A DNA stretch of 64,000 nucleotides, from the NCBI GenBank assembly GCA_014526335.1, contig JACTAT010000036.1, positions 1,775,000 through 1,838,999 of the forward strand, in the 5' to 3' direction. Positions 1 through 10,404 of the stretch are shown one piece after another. This DNA is from Chrysaora quinquecirrha (Eukaryota; Cnidaria; Scyphozoa; Semaeostomeae; Pelagiidae). Every line of letters starts with the position of its first letter. Position 1 is the first letter of the stretch. The notes beneath the pieces were generated by a model. It worked only from the letters and a program-made list of their open reading frames with translations, ran no database searches and was not told the DNA's origin. Position numbers and translations under genes: made by a program.

Positions 1-1934
1 TCTGGGCATAAATTTCGCCGTAGTTCATTCTTTTGGTCTATCTCTCACGCTCATATTCCGATGTATGTGAAACGAAAACAGGTTGTAAGTAGCTATGCAG
101 TTCTGAAGTTTTGTGCCATTTGAAAACTCTTCGATTACATCAATACTGTTCTACGCTATGTTGTTGATTAGGTTACACATTTATAAGTATTGGCATAAAA
201 GTCTGTTGCCTATTCTGCTATGCTTGGTGAGTCTCCGTTAAAGTAAGAGTATATTGTTCAATGCTTTGTCGACAATTATGACCAGACACAAAAATGAATG
301 ACACTGTTAATTAACAGATATTGTTGTTTTTAAACGACCTGACTCAAACTCAATCTGCATAGCTAGGTAAATCTTTGAAACGAATATCAAACTTACAGAT
401 GAACTGCAACTGATTCGTACAATGGTGTAATGAACAAAATGACGTTCTCGATCATCTTTATTTGCTATATGACGTAAACAAGACTCAAATGAAGTAAAAA
501 GTAGACGCTGCTCTCATCTCGTGATCTCAATGGATCAATACTTACTGAAAAAGGACTGTGCGCAATTCCGTATAGCTAGATGTCTGTGATTTGTGGTAGA
601 AATCGTATATTAGAATGTAGTATAAAATCTTCTTGAAATAGCTGTTGTTCTTTACTGGATTAAAAATGAGTAAACTTTTTGCGGTGTTGAACGAAGTTAA
701 TAATTTATGAAGAGGGCTAATTCTAAAGTTGTTTCTATGGAGACAAAAAACACAGCATTAACTTAACATGACCCCATTCATAACCAAAGTTTCTCTATTC
801 AATAGCTGAAGAAAATTTTCACATTCTTTTCATTTGTATAAAAATCAAGGACATTTGGCATTTTACAGCTTCATTTTACAGGTAACTGAATGCTTTCTGT
901 GATGAACGTCATGATCGTAAACACTTTAAAGAGCGGCTAATTTTGAGGTAGTGAATTTGCAAATTCTACCTGACAAGTACGGAGGTCTGGGTCCTAGTAA
1001 TCTTAGTAGTCTGGACACTAGTCACGTTTTCCTGTTTCCTTATAATTGTGTAGCTTAGCTTTTAGATTTATTCGCTTTTATTCGCTTTCTACGTTCGCTC
1101 TCACGTTAACGTTCATGTTCATTCACGATTATTACGATGTTATTCTTAGTTAGATGTTTTGTATATATTTCATGAGGTTTTGTATATAGTTTTCAACGTG
1201 TTGTCTCTTTCTACACTTCACACTACCTATGTACGTGAGTGTTAGTGTTAGAATTAGTGGGGATGAATTGAGGTAAGTGCTTAAGCGGTAAAGGTGGTGT
1301 TTTAATTTCAAGAATGGACAACCAGAGAAACTACCTTGTTTTAAAAAGTCGATGACTTGTGCGAACATTAGAATCGTGAAGCCTTTTCATCTGACACACC
1401 TCAGAGTATAAATGTCAGAAACCAACTGAAACACTTGACTAAGGCGAAATTACCCAGATGTGGATTGAAATGTATCAGTCAGAAATATAAAGCTCCATTG
1501 GTACTGTATTGTGTTTTGAACATCAATTTCACCCGATCAGCCGATAAACATGGTATTCTCCACAGTTTCCAATTGTGCCGTCTTTGCCTATTACTTTCTA
1601 CAAAATATTATATTGCTATCTATATTCGTTTTTAAAAAAATTAGTTACACATTAAAAGCAAGGATGGTTTTGTTTAAAAATTTGATTCCTTCCAAATTCG
1701 ATTTACACAATGACAATTGATACTGCAAGTTGCATTGCACCTTGCAGTTGTGTCATTTTGAAAGAGATTATTCAGTTAATTTACCGTAATGCGATTTTTC
1801 TTTTTGGGGGCTGGAAATCGAAATATAAAGAGGCCCCAGGAAAAATTGTTTGTGGGCTATGTCCTGTACGTTTGGTACTCTTAAAAAGTGTGGCCAACCC
1901 ACTTTCAAATCAGCTGTGAAGACAACGGTAAACT
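1..1934. other. AT-rich non-coding stretch, no gene recognised
   Basis: Only short open frames without domain or splice support are seen. Around 1389-1440 a tract beginning with a 'CTGACACACCTCAGAGTATAA' type motif recurs in similar form near 19738, suggesting a dispersed repeat. Nothing else can be supported. Confidence 0.6.
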
Positions 1935-2168
1935 CTACAATCTTGGGCAAAATATATTGGAACAGTCTTAATAGTTTTGCTGTCATCTATGAATTCCCCT
2001 TCTTCCCCGTTACAATGTTATTTCGAACATAAGTTGTCTCGTTCTACTACCAACATCGTTTTTGGGGTACAAGGGGGAAGAATAAGAGTTATTGAAGTAG
2101 AAAATTAATGGAATAGGCCGTATTCCTTTGAAAAAGGCATTGTTTCAAATATTTTTCCAAGATTGTAG
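1935..2168. repeat. MITE-like inverted-repeat element, copy 1
   Basis: The 234-bp unit begins CTACAATCTTGGGCAAAATA and ends with an imperfect reverse complement of it (about 30 bp, ending CCAAGATTGTAG). A second copy with the same internal order lies at 16345-16581. Both share the pyrimidine-rich middle and the 'GGGGGAAGAATA' tract. No coding capacity is seen. The pairing of terminal inverted repeats with a dispersed copy is what supports a non-autonomous DNA transposon. No clear target-site duplication was found. Confidence 0.65.
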
Positions 2169-3067
2169 CAATCACAGTTCGTTCAATAGCGATAACTTTG
2201 TACGAAACTTGTGTCGCAAGTTTAAATTTGCAAAATTTTAAGATTTTCATAAGGTAAATTTGCAAGGTTGTTATATTCCAACGACTGTTATAATGTCTTT
2301 TTTTGCTCTCTGATCTTTTTATAGCGCACGAAAGTTTTCTTCGGAGTCTGGAAAATTTAAAAAAGATCAATATGAATACAACATTCGGCACTTATTTTTC
2401 ATGCAGCACTTTGTTTCGCAGCAGCACCAAGCATCAGCGTTGCTACAAAAGCTGAACGTTGCATTTAACTTTAATCTTACTTTGTCTTCTTTTTACTTTT
2501 CCACTGGACAACCGGAAAGCCAAAAATCTTGTGATATTTCTCATTTCAAGGCCTTAAACTATCATTATCTTTTTCGACTCGTGTTGTCAAAATTCGAAAA
2601 CATTTTGGAAAATTAAAACGCCACCCCCCATACTTAAAGAGGCAAAAAATAGCCCATACCAAATAGGGTTAAGTGGTAAAATATATTTCATGAAATTTTT
2701 TGAATTTAACTCTTTTGTTGAGCCCCCATCTGGACTCTCTTGTATTGAACTAATCCAATTCTGAAGGTTTCACCCATGTTGGTGAGGTTTAAATTTACCC
2801 ATTTATTTGCAGTGCCTTTACACATTTCCAACTAGTAACATTATGAGGTCGGTTGGGGGTACCATTAGAATCGAACTACTTTGTTTGTTTGTGATTCCTA
2901 TGATTAATAGACATTCTACATTTATCACACAAAAGTTGTTTCTTTCAAGAGTAATTTGCCTTCATTCTAAATCAAGTTTGATAAAAAAGTACAGGTTAGC
3001 CTGTTCATCTTTTTGGCCATTAGCCAACCACGTTCTCCTTTTTAAAACGATTAGTTACCTGCGGGGA
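2169..3067. other. Non-coding stretch
   Basis: No open frame with recognisable protein features and no clear repeat structure is seen here. Confidence 0.5.
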
Positions 3068-3069
3068 TA

Positions 3070-3552
3070 CACGCAATTTTTTTTATAAGCAACTTCGCTC
3101 GGGCCAGTTGCTTATTCTTGGACCTCTTATGGCCACCTTTTAAGCAAATGTTGCTTAGTAGTTGCTTAATTTTAGCTGTATATTTTTATCCTAAGAATAG
3201 TAAAGAGGCTAGAGAAATTTGGAGCTCTGCCATAGCTTTTTATGCAACATAACGCTAAAAGCACCTAAGTATACGGCAAAGAAATACTACAAAAAAAATC
3301 AGAAGAAGTACTCTTTCTATACCATTGATGTCTTTTGACACAGTGTTGTCAATGAGAAACACTCCGTCGATATGCGAGTTTTGATGGCAAATGAATGGAA
3401 ATAGCTTCTATGTTGATAAATCATTGATTGCTTGCAGTGATATAAATTATTTAAAATTAGAAATGTTGCTTACGTTCTTTTCCTCTGGTACTATACGCTG
3501 CTAAAAGTTTTGGGCCTTCTACATCTTGGTTGCTTATAAAAAAAACTGCGTG
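3070..3552. repeat. MITE with TA target-site duplication (Tc1/mariner-like)
   Basis: The left end CACGCAATTTTTTTTATAAG and the right end CTTATAAAAAAAACTGCGTG form terminal inverted repeats of about 24 bp with one mismatch (3070-3093 and 3529-3552). The element is flanked on both sides by TA (3068-3069 and 3553-3554), the duplication made by Tc1/mariner transposases. The 483-bp interior has no transposase. Related TTTTTTTTATAAG ends occur at 14235 and near 20769. Confidence 0.75.
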
Positions 3553-3779
3553 TACTTAATTACCAAATTTTCCATGCACATGATTGCATAATGCTTTTAT
3601 ATTGATGTTGATAAAGGTTTACAAACGTCGTATTATTACAATTATTATTATTATTACAATTATTATTATTGCAATTCTGCTCTTAGATTTCCCCATTGTG
3701 CCGCATTTTTATAGACGCGTCTGGCAGACGGCTAAAAAATCTATACGCGGATATGTAAAGATCAAATATCTTTCATCTT

Positions 3780-4310
3780 TTTGAGGCATGACGGTTTGCG
3801 GTTTTTCGACATTTTGAGAGCGGTTTTACGGTTTTTGATTTCAAAAAGTACGGTTTTACGGTTTTTCAATTTGCGATTTTGGAGCGGAATCTGGTACCAA
3901 GTACCCCAGTCTAAAAATAGCACAAGGGGGCTTTTTTCAGTTTTTTTCTTTTTCGGCGTATATTTTATCTTTTTCGGGATGTCAAACTACCCCTTTTCGC
4001 CAAATTTGATACTGGTAACATAAAATGCACAATTGTTTCACCAACATCCCCATTAAGGAAGGACCTGCTCAAAAAGGTCCCGATGACGTCATCATAACTA
4101 TCTTAACCTTCAAAATGCGACAAAATGTATATCAATCGAAAGCCCTTGATGTGTTCTATCTACTTTTTTACCATTTTCTTTCAAATTAAGTGGATATTAA
4201 GCGAATTAAAACTGGTAAAAGGTATATTTCTATGACGTCATCATGACGTACGGTTTTTGGCTAAAAAATTGCGGTTTTACGGTTTTTGTATCCTCCCTAT
4301 GACCCCCCTT
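3780..4310. repeat. Dispersed repeat rich in 'CGGTTTTACGG', copy 1
   Basis: The tract opens GGCATGACGGTTTGCGGTTT, closes with TTGCGGTTTTACGGTTTTTG and then a 'TATGACCCCCC' tail. A shorter relative at 13196-13395 opens GGCATGACGGTTTTTCGATA and also ends in 'TATAACCCCCCCC'. The interior holds two TGACGTCA palindromes near 4083 and 4232. This is a repeat family of unknown class. Confidence 0.5.
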
Positions 4311-5242
4311 TTTATATTTGCAACATTGTTTTCTAGGCTATCCTTATATCGATTAGCTAATAATGGGTAAATATTTTCAAAATGAAAATAATAAATCACT
4401 TGAGCGCCACCAACACCAATTTCAATTTACCAACATTTCCTGTAAGGCATTGGTGAGTGGATGCCTGCTCGAAATTTCATTGCTCAAGCTGCACAGGAAG
4501 TCGATCCCTGGGTGATCGTACAAGCCCCAGCTGTGTTAGATCCAAAAAGTCTCGTACAGTAAGGTTTTGTGGTAAAGCATAACAGAATCATTTTGGATCA
4601 CTTAGCATCTTTGTTACCATAATTATTTTTGTAAACCACCCTGCACCTAAGTAGAACAAGATTCAGGATAAATGAGTGAACATGTTAATTAGTTTTGTCA
4701 CTTTCATTGTTAAGATAAACTCACACAGAATCTTTAAGTACGAATATTACTTCCCTTAAATAAAGCGTTAGAGTATGTATTGTATGATACTCACTAATCT
4801 ATCTTTGTATCATTTGTCAATTGTTAGAATAACACATCATGGTTTTATACAAAAGAAATATTCTGATGCCATAAATCACTATGCTTAGAAAAGGAATACT
4901 TAACAATATGCACTTATTTTACAGTCCCTTTTAAAGAAGTTGCCATTTCTATGGTGGTCTTTTGCAAACATGGTGATTTGAGGCACACTACACAAAGACT
5001 ACTGTATGATTTTATTTTAGTTTTTTAAGTCCAATAATAGCTACAAAGACACATTTCAAAAATGCAGTGTTTATATGTTGAAGAATGAATGTCCATGCGA
5101 ATCTCAGTGTCCCCTAACAACTTCATTGTCCCATACATCTTTATAATGCATCTTTCCCATTTGAGATTCCATCCTTCAGTTCACCTGATCGTATTCTATT
5201 CGGGCTGACACGGACGTTTTATAATTCTTCGAAATATCTGCG
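4311..5242. other. Intergenic tract downstream of the minus-strand mucin/TSP1 gene
   Basis: No gene is recognised. It is the 3' flank of the minus-strand gene ending at 5243. A minus-strand AATAAA (plus-strand TTTATT near 5010) about 230 bp beyond the stop could be its polyadenylation signal, but this is weak. Confidence 0.4.
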
Positions 5243-8004
5243 TCAATTTGTCAAAGCAAGTACTAATAATACCATTCCTAGGACTAATCCAGACGAAGCT
5301 CCAACAATACCTGAAAAAAGATGAAATGTTGTAGCAAATTTACTATAAATATGCAAATGAATGAAATAGGCCGTAAAATGATATAAACATAACGTATTTC
5401 CTCTAAAGAGCGCCCGGGGCGCTCATTAAATTTTCAATGTTTTCTTGGGCGTGCTCATTCGAGAGAAGCGCTCTTTCGAGGGTGGGTGCTCATTAAATTT
5501 TTTCATAATTTCACTCAGAATTATATGCAAAGAAAGATAGTTTGAAGCAAAAATATTAATTAAAGTTTAATGAAAAGTTAGATATCGTGTTCAGTTTGCA
5601 TGAATATGGCCTAATGGTTGTACAAGGAAAGCTTCATGCAAGCAAACATTTTAAATGAAAAACAATCAAAATGAAAACAAAGTATACACACATTTCGAAT
5701 TTACGTATGAAAAAAGGTTGTAACTGAATTGCCATATTCAATTTGATAATCGATTACTAGGATCAGTCTTTTATCTTACGAACGAACATATTTTGGGAGC
5801 GCTCTCTCGAGGGGGGGCACTCATTAAATTTTTTTAGCTTTGGGAGGGCACTAGGAGGGCACTCAATCGAGGGGGGAGCTCTTTCGAGAGAAGGCGTTCA
5901 TCCGAGAAAAATACGGTAATTGTGAAAGAACAATCAAAATGTTCATTCTTTGTTAACGAATCATTCTTAGCTGCATGAAAATAATTTCCTGTTTTCTTTC
6001 GGAGTGTGTGATCAAAACGGACATGGGTCCCACGGTTTACGCTACTAAAGAGACCAGAATACATCTCCGTGGTCCGGAGTAAGCATTTATTTTTCAGTTG
6101 AAAAATATAAAAAAGATTATTTAAAGCATAATTACCCGCTCTTGCTTTGGGACAAAGTGTACAATCTGATATTTTGGAGGACATAAAGCAATCAGTGTGT
6201 CTGTTATGTTGCCTGTTGGATCTGGGTGACAATGCGAGCCTTTAGGGTTGCAGCTTCGATAACGTGTGTATCGTATGTTCAATCCAGTGTTGCAGCATCC
6301 ACCTTCTTTACATGTTATATTCCAAACACTCCATGCTTTATAGAAATCAAGATAAAAAACTTAGTAATGTATAAGACATTTAGTAACAACTGAATTAATC
6401 AACTTAAATGCTATAACAAAATACACCTTTTTCTTTTCCATTGCGTAAGCTGTACAATTTAACATGTACAATTTAACATGTACATAACTGTACAATTTAA
6501 ATATGAGAACATTCGAGTTTCACGTGAAAAAGACTAGAACAAAAAGTTATTCAACAATATTCAAATAAAAAAATGGCTTACTTCCTATAATTATAGTTGA
6601 TCTGGGTGTTGGTGCTGCTGTCGACGAGGATTTTGTTGATGAAACAGTTACTGCTGATGTAGCTGCAGAAGATGTTGTTGTTGGAGCAGTTGGAGATGTT
6701 GTTGTTGCTGCTGTTGCTGTTGAAGTTGAAGTAGACGTTGTTGTTGCTGCTGTTGCTGTTGAAGTTGAAGTAGATGTTGTTGATGCTGCTGGTGTGACTG
6801 AAGTTGAAGTAGATGTTGTTGTTGCCGCTGGCGTGACTGAAGTTGAAGTAGATGTTGTTGTTGCCGCTGGCGTGACTGAAGTTGAAGTAGATGTTGTTGT
6901 TGCTGCTGGTGTGACTGGAGTTGAAGTAGACGTTGCTGTTGCCGCTGGTGTGATTGAAGTTGAAGTAGATGTTGTTGTTGCCGCTGGCGTGACTGAAGTT
7001 GAAGTAGATGTTGTTGTTGCTGCTGGTGTGACTGGAGTTGAAGTAGACGTTGCTGTTGCCGCTGGTGTGATTGAAGTTGAAGTAGATGTTGTTGTTGCCG
7101 CTGGCGTGACTGAAGTTGAAGTAGATGTTGTTGTTGCCGCTGGTGTGATTGAAGTTGAAGTAGATGTTGTTGTTGCCGCTGGCGTGACTGAAGTTGAAGT
7201 AGATGTTGTTGTTGCCGCTGGCATGACTGAAGTTGAAGTAGATGTTGTTGTTGCCGCTGGCGTGACTGAAGTTGAAGTAAACGTTGCTGTTGCCGCTGGC
7301 GTGATTGAATTTGAAGTAGATGTTGTTGTTTCCGCTGGCGTGACTGAAGTTGAATTAGATGTTGTTGTTGCCGCTGGCGTGACTGAAGTTGAAGTAGATG
7401 TTGTTGTTGCTGCTGGTGTGACTGGAGTTGAAGTAGACGTTGTTGTTGCCGCTGGTGTGATTGAAGTTGAAGTAGATGTTGTTGTTGCTGCTGGTGTGAC
7501 TGAAGTTGAAGTAGATGTTGTTGTTGCCGCTGGTGTGATTGAAGTTGAAGTAGATGTTGTTGTTGCTGTAGAAGTTGTTGATGTTAATGTTGCAGTTGAT
7601 GTTGTTGCTACTGGAGTTGTAGAAGTTGAAGTTGCTGTTGTTGTTGCTGGTGATATTGTTGGAGTTGAACTCGCTGCAGATGTAGTGCTTGCTGCTTGAG
7701 TTACGGAAGTTGAGGTTGCAATTGCTGTTGTTGCTGCTTGTGTAGTTGAAGTTGAAGTTGGTGCTGGTGTTGTTGTTTGTGAGCTTGCAACTGTTGCTAT
7801 TGAAGTTGCTGCGGCTGTCTGGGTAGATGATGACGACACGGCGTTCGTAGTTAGTTCTACTGTAGACTGAGTTGAAGTTATCGTTGAAGTTTCAACGGTT
7901 GACGATGGCAGTATTGTGGTCGTTGCAAACAAAAATGAAGGCAAAATTGCCAGGATCATCAAATGAACCACGATGCAATTTTTTATATTGAATGATGTTC
8001 CCAT
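5243..8004 (-). CDS. Secreted mucin-like protein with TSP1-like Cys-rich domain and hydrophobic C-terminal tail; apparent frameshift
   Basis: Three minus-strand exons are inferred: 8004-6582, 6335-6136 and 5310-5243. Exon 1 starts with a hydrophobic signal peptide (MGTSFNIKNC..., core about residues 12-28), then about 440 residues of Thr/Ser/Ala/Pro sequence, including about 20 copies of a 13-residue unit with TSTSVTPAATT. It ends in phase 1 at A|GTAAGC. Exon 2 carries a TSP1-like pattern (WSVWNITCKEGGCC). Exon 3 encodes a hydrophobic tail (IVGASSGLVLGMVLLVLALTN) with no cytoplasmic residues, fitting a GPI-anchor signal or a terminal membrane helix. Exon 2 is 200 nt, whereas the matching exon of the paralogue at 34055-37218 is 210 nt with phase 1 at both ends; the reading frame changes near 6185-6205. 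It is either a pseudogene allele, an assembly error or a mis-modelled exon. The likely role is extracellular adhesion or a mucus coat; the function is not known. Confidence 0.65.
5395..5925. repeat. Intronic repeat with 'GCGCTC...CTCATTAAATTTTT' blocks
   Basis: Inside the last intron of the mucin/TSP1 gene, blocks such as GGGTGCTCATTAAATTTTTT and GCTCTTTCGAG recur at both ends (5404-5500 and 5800-5925), and the tract ends AAATACGGTAA. Similar material occurs at 19625-19730, and a related arrangement ending in TTTACGGTAA lies at 61625-62043. It is probably a non-autonomous DNA element with loose terminal inverted repeats. Confidence 0.5.
6690..7570 (-). repeat. 39-bp coding minisatellite in the mucin-like exon
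   Basis: Units of 39 bp (plus strand, core GCTGGCGTGACTGAAGTTGA) repeat about 20 times with small substitutions. On the minus strand each unit encodes 13 residues of the TSTSVTPAATTTS type, dense in potential O-glycosylation sites. The units differ mainly at Val/Ile and Ser/Pro positions, and higher-order duplicated blocks are visible (SITPAATAT-STSTPVTPA occurs twice). Copy number is probably polymorphic. Confidence 0.9.
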
Positions 8005-8035
8005 TCTGTCGAACTGTCAATCAAAAAAAGCACTG

Positions 8036-8052
8036 GTTAAATTTATATATTC
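8036..8052 (-). promoter_or_regulatory. Possible TATA box of the mucin/TSP1 gene
   Basis: On the minus strand the sequence reads TATATAAATTTAACC about 35-45 bp upstream of the ATG at 8004. The position fits a core promoter with a very short 5' leader. A 'TTGATTGACAG' tract in between could instead be a splice acceptor, so this is tentative. Confidence 0.3.
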
Positions 8053-8299
8053 ATAGACGCTCGCTATTTATTTTTTATTGTTCACAACTTCTATCACCCC
8101 TTGAGAGGGCTGTATCACTTGTAAAAATGGCGTACGAGATTTGTCGGATCTATAAATCTCTTTGTTTTCTGCGGCAAGGATTCTGGGATTTTTTCAGATT
8201 TACAAAGATTTACATGTTCATTTTTCAGAAATCAACTTGAAACTTCCCTTGTGAAAATATCATAATGAATGTAAAATGACTGAACTCGGTCATCAAGAC

Positions 8300-10070
8300 A
8301 TGCGTTTAACTTTACGTTACCGCGGGATGGGGGATACTTCATTTTTGAAAAGACTAGACTTGCCACCCTGTGTTTCAAACCCATGTCTACCAATAAATTC
8401 TATTAGTGGTGGTACCAATTTATAGAAAAATCAACGAAGTTTGACACCCATGTGTACCAATATCTCAAATATTTCAACCCAATTTAAACACCTAAGGAAA
8501 CTTAAATGCGGCGAAATGGCATTTGCGCTGAGAAAGAAACGCATTTATACCCGATTTGCACAATAAAATTAATTCTAAATACAAAAAATTTATCAGGCTT
8601 TTAAAAGCAATGCATGTATAAATGTTTTACCATCCATTTATAGAGACCATATACGAAAGCCAACCCATATATAGGGAAATTCTCGCTGAAAAAGTTACAA
8701 TGGAAGTACAATGGAAGTAGCTACCCCCGAGGTCGGAGGGGGGGCTTCAACGAAAGCATACACTTTTCTATCAATAGTTGTCCAGCCCCCGGGGGTTACT
8801 TAGCATATTTTTGATATAGTTTGGTATCGTTTCGTATCGTACCAGAAGGGTATCGTTTTTCATAATTTTGGTATCAACATGAGTCTTTCTGAAAATTGGT
8901 ATTAATAAGGGTATCGATTTCTCGAAAATCGGTATCAACTTTATAAAAACGGTGATCTTCGTTATAAAAAACTTTTCTTAGTGAAGATTGATTCGAACTG
9001 TCAAATTATACAGTAGTACATGTGAGCATATAAAATTGTAATGCGAGTTAATATTTTCGTACATGTTTGATATCTTAGTGCAGGAGTTAATATTATTCGA
9101 ATATCTTGGATATATTTGTTTCTCAAGGAGCACGTCCCTATCAGAAACTTAATCAAGTGCCCCCCCCCGTGGGTCTAGCCTAATCCTGCTCTGGCAAATC
9201 AAGACTTACGCACATGCGCAGTAGCTAAAACACGAGACATTGATAGATTAGATTTATTAGCTTCATATGAATTTATGAATATTTATCGTCAACCCCTCGA
9301 TTTCTGGCAGCGATTCATTTTAGGACAAGGAAATTAGTATCACTCTCCATGCAATGGCCAATTACAATCGCATTCTGCGAGCTAAAAAGCAATAGACTAA
9401 AAATACGTTGAAATCTTGAAAATAATATTTATAACAATCATCTTGATTAATAGAACGCTTCAGTAGACGGCCGACAGCTTTGAAAATTTTGGAAAGTACA
9501 AGATATAGAGAGTTTTCGATGTGAAAATCTTATAAAGCATCCAGAAACCAGGTTAGGCATACAAAGTTTTGTTTTAGCGCTTATTTTTTTTTATTTTATT
9601 CCAAGTTTCTGGAGCCGTGGTGAGACTTTTACTCCACTCCGTCTAAACCCTTAGGGTAGGTATAAAATCTTAAACTTTGAACGCTCGTAAAATAAGGTCA
9701 AATCGATTACCTACACAAGTGCTGAGATAGTAAAACTTTGCACCTAGAATAAATTGTGGGTGTTTTATACAAGTTTTGCTTCCAAATCGTGATTGTGATT
9801 TCGAAAAATTTCAATTCTAACCGAATTGATCTACCTATAGCTACTTAGCAGTACTACACAGGCCTATGGTTTTTCACTGTTTCAATTCAGTTGCATAACA
9901 TTACAATACCCAAGAAAAGGTCTCGTAAATTTTATCATGGAACGACAAAGGTGAAGCAGAAGTGGCTTTAGGCATCATTATTAATGAGCAATCTACCGTT
10001 TCGAAAGTGGATCTGCAATCACCCATAACCCTTGAAATGGGTCTGCATTCCTATTCAATCCATTTGATTT
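8300..10070. other. Non-coding tract with short GGTATCG repeats
   Basis: No gene is recognised. Between about 8815 and 8945 the motif GGTATCGTTT or GGTATCAAC recurs at least six times in an irregular array. Near 8757-8800 a 'CCCCCGGGGGTTACTTAG' tract resembles the end of the element at 22546-22920. Confidence 0.45.
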
Positions 10071-10077
10071 CAAATAA

Positions 10078-10152
10078 AAACTTAGGTTAAAACCCGATCT
10101 AAAAACTAAGGATGGAACCCGATCTAAAAACTTAGGTTTAAACCCGATTTAG
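10078..10152. repeat. Short tandem repeat, about 26-28 bp units
   Basis: Three adjacent units of the form CTAAAAACTTAGGTT-(T)AAACCCGAT are visible with small differences (one has AAGGATGGAACCCGAT). The array is followed by a TTATTTATTTAGTTAT tract. It is non-coding. Confidence 0.7.
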
Positions 10153-10274
10153 TTATAACGATTTATTTATTTAGTTATCTTATTTATTTAGTTATCCCGA
10201 CTTGTTTTCTTTAGCAGTCTTATCATTGTTTCATTAACCATTAACCATTAACATCGGCGAAGGTGTTGAGTTAT

Positions 10275-10404
10275 GTTGGCCGAAAGGTCTCCAAGGGTTG
10301 GCCGAATCGTCTCGAGAACATTGGCCGAATCATCACACACGTTGGCCGAAACGTCTTTGTTGGCCGAAAAGGAGGTTGGCCGAACTGACTGTTGGCCGAA
10401 ACGA
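10275..10404. repeat. Cluster of seven GTTGGCCGAA motifs
   Basis: The decamer GTTGGCCGAA (one copy ATTGGCCGAA) occurs seven times in 130 bp, near 10275, 10296, 10320, 10341, 10359, 10374 and 10391. Spacing is 15-24 bp and the sequence between motifs varies. Conserved cores with variable spacers differ from a plain tandem repeat and could be a protein-binding array or transposon subterminal repeats. No gene starts immediately next to it. Confidence 0.65.

Noticed and set aside
6794..7699. 301-residue plus-strand open frame (VEVDVVVAAGVTE repeats)
   Set aside because: It is the exact antisense of the 39-bp minisatellite in the mucin exon; unit length divisible by three keeps both strands open. 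It has no splice or promoter support.
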